Source of the DNA: Streptomyces sp. ISL-87
Lineage (GTDB): Bacteria; Actinomycetota; Actinomycetes; Streptomycetales; Streptomycetaceae
Direction of reading: 5' to 3'
Assembly: GCF_018614095.1 (NCBI RefSeq)
Contig: NZ_JAGGOY010000036.1
Coordinates: 60,667-124,666, forward strand
Length of the DNA stretch: 64,000 nt
Both the position numbers and the translations under genes were made by a program. Every line of letters begins with the position of its first letter. Position 1 is the stretch's first letter. This document shows positions 59,870-64,000 of the stretch, piece after piece. Under the pieces are notes generated by a model. It was given only the letters and a program-made list of their open reading frames with translations. It did not search any database and was not told where the DNA came from.

Positions 59870-61450
59870 ATGGACACCAGTCGCCTGCTGCGTACCACCG
59901 GGACCGTGATCGCAGCCGCCGGGCTGCTGCTGTCCGGGTGCACCTCGGGCGGTTCGGGAGGACCCCGGGCCGCCGCATCCCCCACCGGGCCCGCGTCTTC
60001 CGACGGGCCAGGGCCCTCGGCCGCGCCGGGTGCGGTCCCGGCCGGCCTCCGCTCGTACTACGCCCAGAAGCTGAGCTGGCACGACTGCGGTGTCCCCGGG
60101 TTCCAGTGCGCCACGATGAAGGCCCCGCTGGACTACGCGAAGCCCGCCTCCGGCCAGGACATCGATCTCGCGGTGGCGCGCCGCCAGGCCACCGGCCCCG
60201 GCAAGCGGCTCGGTTCCCTCGTGGTCAACCCGGGCGGACCCGGCGGCTCCGGCATCGGGTACCTCCAGGCGTACGCGGGCATCGGCTACCCGGAGCCCGT
60301 CCGAGCCCGCTACGACATGGTGTCCTTCGACCCGCGCGGGGTGGACCGCAGCAGCCCTGTCGAGTGCCTGACCGGCCAGGCCATGGACAAGTACACGCAG
60401 GTGGACCAGACCCCGGACAACCCGGCGGAGCAGGCCGAGCTGGTGAAGGCCTTCAAGGAGTTCGCGACCGGCTGCCAGGCGCGCTCGAAGCGGATCCTGC
60501 CGCACGTGTCCACCGTTGACGCCGCCCGAGACATGGACATGTTCCGCGCGGTGCTGGGCGACGAGAAGCTGAACTACGTCGGAGCCTCGTACGGCACCTT
60601 CCTCGGGGCGACGTACGCAGACCTCTTCCCGGGCCGGGTCGGCCGCCTCGTCCTGGACGGTGCGATGGACCCCTCCCGTCCGGCCCTCGAACTGAACCGG
60701 GACCAGACGGAGGGCTTCGAGACGGCGTTCCGCTCCTTCGCCAAGGACTGCGCGAAGCAGCCGGACTGCCCGCTCGGCCAGGGCGGCCCGGACGCGGTGG
60801 CCGAGCGGCTGAAGGAGTTCTTCCGCAAGGTCGACGCCCAGCCCGTGCCCACCGGCGAGGCCGCCCGACCGCTCGGCGAGTCCCTCGCGACCACCGGGGT
60901 GATCGCCGCGCTGTACGACGAGACCGCGTGGCCGCAGCTGCGGGAGGCCCTCACCTCGGCGATGAACGGCGACGGCTCCGGGCTGCTGGGCCTGGCCGAC
61001 AGCTACTACGAGCGCGAGGCCGACGGCAAGTACGCCAACCTGATGTCCGCGAACGCCGCCGTCAACTGCCTTGACCAGCCCCCGGCCTTCACCGGTCCCG
61101 AGGCGGTCAACGCGGCGCTGCCCTCCTTCGAGAAGGCCTCCCCGGTCTTCGGAGCGGGCCTTGCCTGGGCCTCGCTGAACTGCACGTACTGGCCGGTGAA
61201 GGCCACGGGAGCGGCGCGCCCGCTGACCGCGAAGGGCGCTGCGCCGATCGTGGTGGTGGGCACGGTCCGCGACCCGGCGACGCCGTACAAGTGGGCGCAG
61301 GCGCTGGCGGGCCAGCTCGACTCGGGCACCCTGCTCACGTACGACGGCGACGGGCACACGGCGTACGGCCGGGGCAGCGACTGCATCGACAGTGCGATCA
61401 ACCGCTACCTGCTGGAGGGCACGCCCCCGGCGGACGGCAAGCGCTGCTGA
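59870..61450 (+). CDS. Secreted lipoprotein tripeptidyl-aminopeptidase-like hydrolase
   Basis: 526 residues. The signal ends in a lipobox (GLLLSGCTSGG). The alpha/beta hydrolase core has LVVNPGGPGGSGIGY (oxyanion hole), FDPRGVDRSS, GASYGTFLGATYADLFPG (nucleophile Ser), and acid/His residues in VGTVRDPATPY and YDGDGHTAYG. This is the Slp/Tap family of Streptomyces mycelial proteases that trim N-terminal tripeptides. The cap has family cysteines (CGVPGFQC, CAKQPDC). Monocistronic. The 173-base gap before it (59697-59869) shows nothing notable. Confidence 0.92.
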   Translation: MDTSRLLRTTGTVIAAAGLLLSGCTSGGSGGPRAAASPTGPASSDGPGPSAAPGAVPAGLRSYYAQKLSWHDCGVPGFQCATMKAPLDYAKPASGQDIDLAVARRQATGPGKRLGSLVVNPGGPGGSGIGYLQAYAGIGYPEPVRARYDMVSFDPRGVDRSSPVECLTGQAMDKYTQVDQTPDNPAEQAELVKAFKEFATGCQARSKRILPHVSTVDAARDMDMFRAVLGDEKLNYVGASYGTFLGATYADLFPGRVGRLVLDGAMDPSRPALELNRDQTEGFETAFRSFAKDCAKQPDCPLGQGGPDAVAERLKEFFRKVDAQPVPTGEAARPLGESLATTGVIAALYDETAWPQLREALTSAMNGDGSGLLGLADSYYEREADGKYANLMSANAAVNCLDQPPAFTGPEAVNAALPSFEKASPVFGAGLAWASLNCTYWPVKATGAARPLTAKGAAPIVVVGTVRDPATPYKWAQALAGQLDSGTLLTYDGDGHTAYGRGSDCIDSAINRYLLEGTPPADGKRC

Positions 61451-61467
61451 CGGGCATGGCCCCGGCT

Positions 61468-63012
61468 CTAATGCCCTGACCCGGTGGCCTCGAACTCCTT
61501 GGGCACCATCCACACCACGAGCACCAGCACCGCGGCCGCGATGCCGAGGGACATGTACGAGGTGGTGGTCAGGGCGCTGTCGAAGGCGTCCCGGGCCCGT
61601 TCCAGGAGCCTCGTGCCCTCGGCGGCCGGCAGCCGCTCGGCGAACTCCTTCGCCCCGCCGATCGATTCGGCGGCCTGGGCCGGGGTGCCCGACATGTGCC
61701 GGGCGAATGCGGCCGCGTGGACGGACCCGAGCAGGGCCACGCCGAGGCCCACGCCGAGCTCGTACGAGGTCTCGGACACGGCGCCGGCCTGCCCCGCGCG
61801 CTCCGCCGGGACCGCCGAGACCAGCACGGAGGCGGCGGTGGTGACGGCTAGGCCGTCGCCGAACCCGACGGTGACCAGGAACACCGCGACGTAGGCGTAC
61901 GAGGTCGGCTGCGGGGCCAGCGCCAGCAGGGTGAAGCCGGCCACGAGAGCGGCCAGCCCGAGGGCCATCGAGGCGCGCACGCCGATCCGGTGCATCAGCA
62001 TCGGCGCCAGCAGGGAGCTGACCAGCATGGCGAGGGCGGTGGGCAGGGTGCGCAGGCCGGCCTCGAAGGGGGTGTAGCCGTGGACGTACTGGAGCCACAG
62101 CGACACCAGGAACAGCGCGGCGCCTGCGGCGAGCATGGCCATCAGGGTGGTGAGCGCGGCGGCGGTGAAGGGCCGGTTCAGGAAGAGCCGTACGTCGAGC
62201 AGCGGATCTTTGAGCTTCAGCTGGCGTAGGGCGAACCAGGCGAGCAGCCCGATCCCGGCCGCGAGGATCAGTAGATCGACAGCCCCCGGGCCGCCCTTGG
62301 CGACGTGCTTGATCCCCCAGGCCAGGGCCACGACGCCGACGACGGAGAGCAGCGCGCTGACCACGTCGAGGGCGTGGCTGCCGGGGTCCTTGAACTCGGG
62401 CAGCAGCCAGATGCCGGCGACGACGGTGATGACGACGACGGGGACGTTGACCCAGAAGGCCGCGGCCCAGCCGTACTGCTCGACCAGCAGCCCGCCGATG
62501 AGCGGCCCGATGGCGGCGCCGGCACCGGCCACGGCGGCCCAGATCCCGATCGCGCGGGCACGCTCGCGGGGGTCGGTGAAGATGTTCCGGATCAGCGAGA
62601 GCGTGGACGGCATCACCATCGCCCCGCCGATGCCGAGCAGCACGCGCCCGGCGATGAGCTGGGTGGAGCTCCCGGCGGTGGCGGCGATCACCGAAGCCAC
62701 GCCGAAGAGCACGAAGCCGATGAGGAACAGCTTCTTGCGCCCGAAGCGGTCGCCGACGGCACCGGTGGTGACGAGCAGCCCGCCGAGCACCAGCCCGTAG
62801 ATGTCGATGATCCACAACTGCTGCAGAGCGGTGGGCCGCAGGTCGTCGATGAGGGAGGGGAGCGCGACGTTCAGGATGGTGGCGTCCATCGCCACCAGCA
62901 GCAGACTGGCGCACAGCACAGCGAGCATCGCCCAACGCCCGGACCCGGACGTCGAAGGGCGCTCCGCGGCGGGGCCTGTGTGATTCACGGCTCGGGCCAC
63001 GGGATATTCCAT
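61468..63012 (-). CDS. DHA2-family MFS drug exporter
   Basis: 514 residues with about 14 transmembrane helices. Motif A (GAVGDRFGRKKLF), motif C (AVAGAGAAIGPLIGG) and VAMDATILNVALPSL are typical of the 14-helix drug:H+ antiporter family (QacA/EmrB). ATG 63012 gives a short cytoplasmic start; the frame is open a further 28 codons. Convergent with the peptidase gene (17 bases apart) and upstream near tRNA-Thr. Substrate unknown, and no TetR gene is adjacent. Confidence 0.9.
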   Translation of the reverse strand: MEYPVARAVNHTGPAAERPSTSGSGRWAMLAVLCASLLLVAMDATILNVALPSLIDDLRPTALQQLWIIDIYGLVLGGLLVTTGAVGDRFGRKKLFLIGFVLFGVASVIAATAGSSTQLIAGRVLLGIGGAMVMPSTLSLIRNIFTDPRERARAIGIWAAVAGAGAAIGPLIGGLLVEQYGWAAAFWVNVPVVVITVVAGIWLLPEFKDPGSHALDVVSALLSVVGVVALAWGIKHVAKGGPGAVDLLILAAGIGLLAWFALRQLKLKDPLLDVRLFLNRPFTAAALTTLMAMLAAGAALFLVSLWLQYVHGYTPFEAGLRTLPTALAMLVSSLLAPMLMHRIGVRASMALGLAALVAGFTLLALAPQPTSYAYVAVFLVTVGFGDGLAVTTAASVLVSAVPAERAGQAGAVSETSYELGVGLGVALLGSVHAAAFARHMSGTPAQAAESIGGAKEFAERLPAAEGTRLLERARDAFDSALTTTSYMSLGIAAAVLVLVVWMVPKEFEATGSGH

Positions 63013-63187
63013 CCCTTCGGGGGCAGCACAGAAGAACGACGTGCCCGAAACATCACGTCTGCCCCAGTATGAGGCCCATTCGCACCCCCTGCACAACCCG
63101 GTTCAGGGCACCCGGATTCACCCTGTAGACTTGGCGCCGCTGCTGATGAGCGCCTCCCTCACCCGGAAGACGTCTCTCCGCAGCGGT

Positions 63188-63261
63188 GCCGCCTTAGCTC
63201 AGTTGGCCAGAGCAACGCACTCGTAATGCGTAGGTCTCGGGTTCGAATCCCGAAGGCGGCT
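63188..63261 (+). tRNA. tRNA-Thr (anticodon CGT)
   Basis: Complete cloverleaf: acceptor GCCGCCT/AGGCGGC, D stem GCTC/GAGC, anticodon stem ACGCA/TGCGT with loop CTCGTAA (CGT, reads ACG), and T arm TCGGGTTCGAATCCCGA. No encoded CCA. A hairpin terminator follows. Confidence 0.95.
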
Positions 63262-63268
63262 CTGTAGA

Positions 63269-63307
63269 AGCCCCAGGATTCTCACTCGCCGTGACCTGGG
63301 GCTTTTG
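63269..63307 (+). terminator. Terminator after tRNA-Thr
   Basis: AGCCCCAGG (63269-63277) and CCTGGGGCT (63295-63303) arms, then TTTT. Confidence 0.8.
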
Positions 63308-63393
63308 CTATTTCCGGGGCCTGTCAGCGCACACCGCATCTGGGGTACGGGACCCCGTGCGTGAGCGCCGGATGCGGGAATTGTGTCGGGATC

Positions 63394-63597
63394 ACCGGCC
63401 GACTCCAGGAGGCCGTCTCGCTCCAGGCGGTCAAGCGCATCGCCCGTGGTGCCGGGTGGCTTTCGCCAGGAGTCGGCGATCTGTTGGGCGGCGGCGAAGA
63501 CCCGCTGTCGATCGAGATTGATCTGGGCCAGAACGAAGTCGTCGGCGGAGACGGCTTCGACGTTCCGTGCCTCCAGTGTCGCGTTGGGAAGCGCCAC
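63394..63597 (-). pseudogene. PIN-domain (VapC/COG1569-type) toxin gene remnant
   Basis: The minus-strand frame gives ARNVEAVSADDFVLAQINLD, then VFAAAQQIADSWRKPPGTT and LDRLERDGLLESA, which closely resembles the C-terminal third of PIN-domain proteins of the PIN_3 group (…EAxxPDxFLxxQ…, …YRxPP…LxRLxRxGL…). The N-terminal catalytic part with the first acidic residues is missing, and the frame runs on without its natural stop into the tRNA region. A non-functional relic. Confidence 0.55.
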
Positions 63598-63970
63598 CCC
63601 GCCCCTGGATGCACGGTCAGTGCGTATGCCGGCGGACTGCGTCGAGGAGATGGTCGAGGTCGGCGAGGGTGTGGGAGAAGGAGGTGACCGGACGGTTCCC
63701 GGCTTCCAGCGGTCGTGGTGCAAGGGGCAGCCCTCTGCGCGGAGGTGTTCGGTGACGCCCAAAGGCCTTGCCGGCGGCCTGATGCCGGTCGCCGTAGCGT
63801 CGCCCACGGACGGGAACCCCCGTCCGTGGGAGGATCGGCCAGTAGATTCAGCGGACTCTTGTGAGGAACCCCGGGCCTTCAGGACTCCGTTGGGAAATCC
63901 GTGAAACGGCTTCGTTGACTCGTCGGGGTCGGCATGATCGTTCTGTTCGTCGGAGCGAGGGGTGGGCTGG

Positions 63971-64000
63971 GTGTCGTTGGAGTCTCGGGATGACCGTGGG
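63971..64000 (+). CDS. Possible start of a gene cut by the window edge
   Basis: A GTG at 63971, with GGAG/GAGGGG purine runs upstream, begins VSLESRDDRG and stays open to the edge. Only ten codons are visible, so this is a guess. No family can be named. Confidence 0.25.
   Translation, partial: MSLESRDDRG

Larger units (their letters stand above)
63262..64000. other. Poorly coding stretch downstream of tRNA-Thr
   Basis: About 740 bases with no intact gene. It holds the tRNA terminator, a decayed PIN-domain piece (listed), and to its right a minus-strand reading HTLADLDHLLDAVRRHTH that stops at 63617-63619 and may be the tail of a lost upstream gene. A strong hairpin lies at 63803-63830 (CCCACGGACGGG/CCCGTCCGTGGG). 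A possible gene start lies near the edge. The position behind a tRNA suggests a former insertion. Confidence 0.5.

Overview
The window is very GC-rich DNA with strong third-position G/C bias, GTG/TTG starts, a bldG/anti-sigma pair, a WblA-type WhiB-like regulator and a TopA with a lysine-rich tail. All of this points to a Streptomyces chromosome core region, close in content and order to the crp-nth-nhaA-acs-bldG-hppA-topA stretch of S. coelicolor (locus comparisons are from memory). The 5' edge carries the end of an unrecognised gene. The 3' edge enters a poorly coding, accessory-looking stretch behind a tRNA-Thr.

Region by region. 1-3.4 kb: two divergent sulfite-oxidase-type molybdenum proteins, one soluble and one fused to a cytochrome b561-like membrane domain with an internal twin-arginine motif. 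3.6-8.5 kb: a ~4.8 kb island bounded by ~130-bp direct repeats that include the 3' end of tRNA-Pro(CGG). It carries six co-directional genes and no integrase: a Crp-like regulator with an intact phosphate-binding cassette, a divergent class III nucleotide-cyclase-like protein, a small Gly-motif protein, an unknown helical protein, an excisionase-like HTH protein and a nucleoside-deoxyribosyltransferase/TIR-like protein. This is the strongest candidate for an undescribed system. 8.6-20.4 kb: metallophosphoesterase, YqeY, class A PBP, wblA, two ArsA-like ATPases, RidA, Nudix, MBL hydrolase, a nucleotidyltransferase and crp.

20.6-34.4 kb: endonuclease III, a CoA-type Nudix, a MarP-like membrane protease, an epoxide-hydrolase-like enzyme, a holin-like protein, NhaA, acetyl-CoA synthetase, a SulP-STAS-carbonic anhydrase fusion, a lipoprotein deacetylase and a CooC/MinD-like ATPase. 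34.5-42.4 kb: a Fic-fold protein lacking the catalytic His, a repeat-rich 0.8-kb gap, a HAD phosphatase, and a compact Tad-type secretion/pilus operon (CpaE-like, CpaF-like, TadB, TadC, DUF4244 pilin-like, TadE-like and TadG-like). 42.7-49.5 kb: an MrfA-like helicase divergent from bldG and its anti-sigma partner, then hppA and a lipoprotein. 49.7-63 kb: a methyltransferase, a small membrane protein, topA, an MFS-thymidylate kinase fusion, the DNA polymerase III delta' subunit, a secreted tripeptidyl-peptidase-like hydrolase and a DHA2-type MFS exporter. 63.2-64 kb: tRNA-Thr(CGT), then a decayed PIN-domain gene and little else.

Functionally the core genes join cell-envelope and development control (PBP, WblA, BldG, Crp, Tad), DNA metabolism (Nth, TopA, Tmk, delta', MrfA-like) and central or ion metabolism (Acs, NhaA, HppA, SulP-CA). 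Between genes lie several families of short GC-rich tandem or dispersed repeats and strong inverted-repeat terminators.
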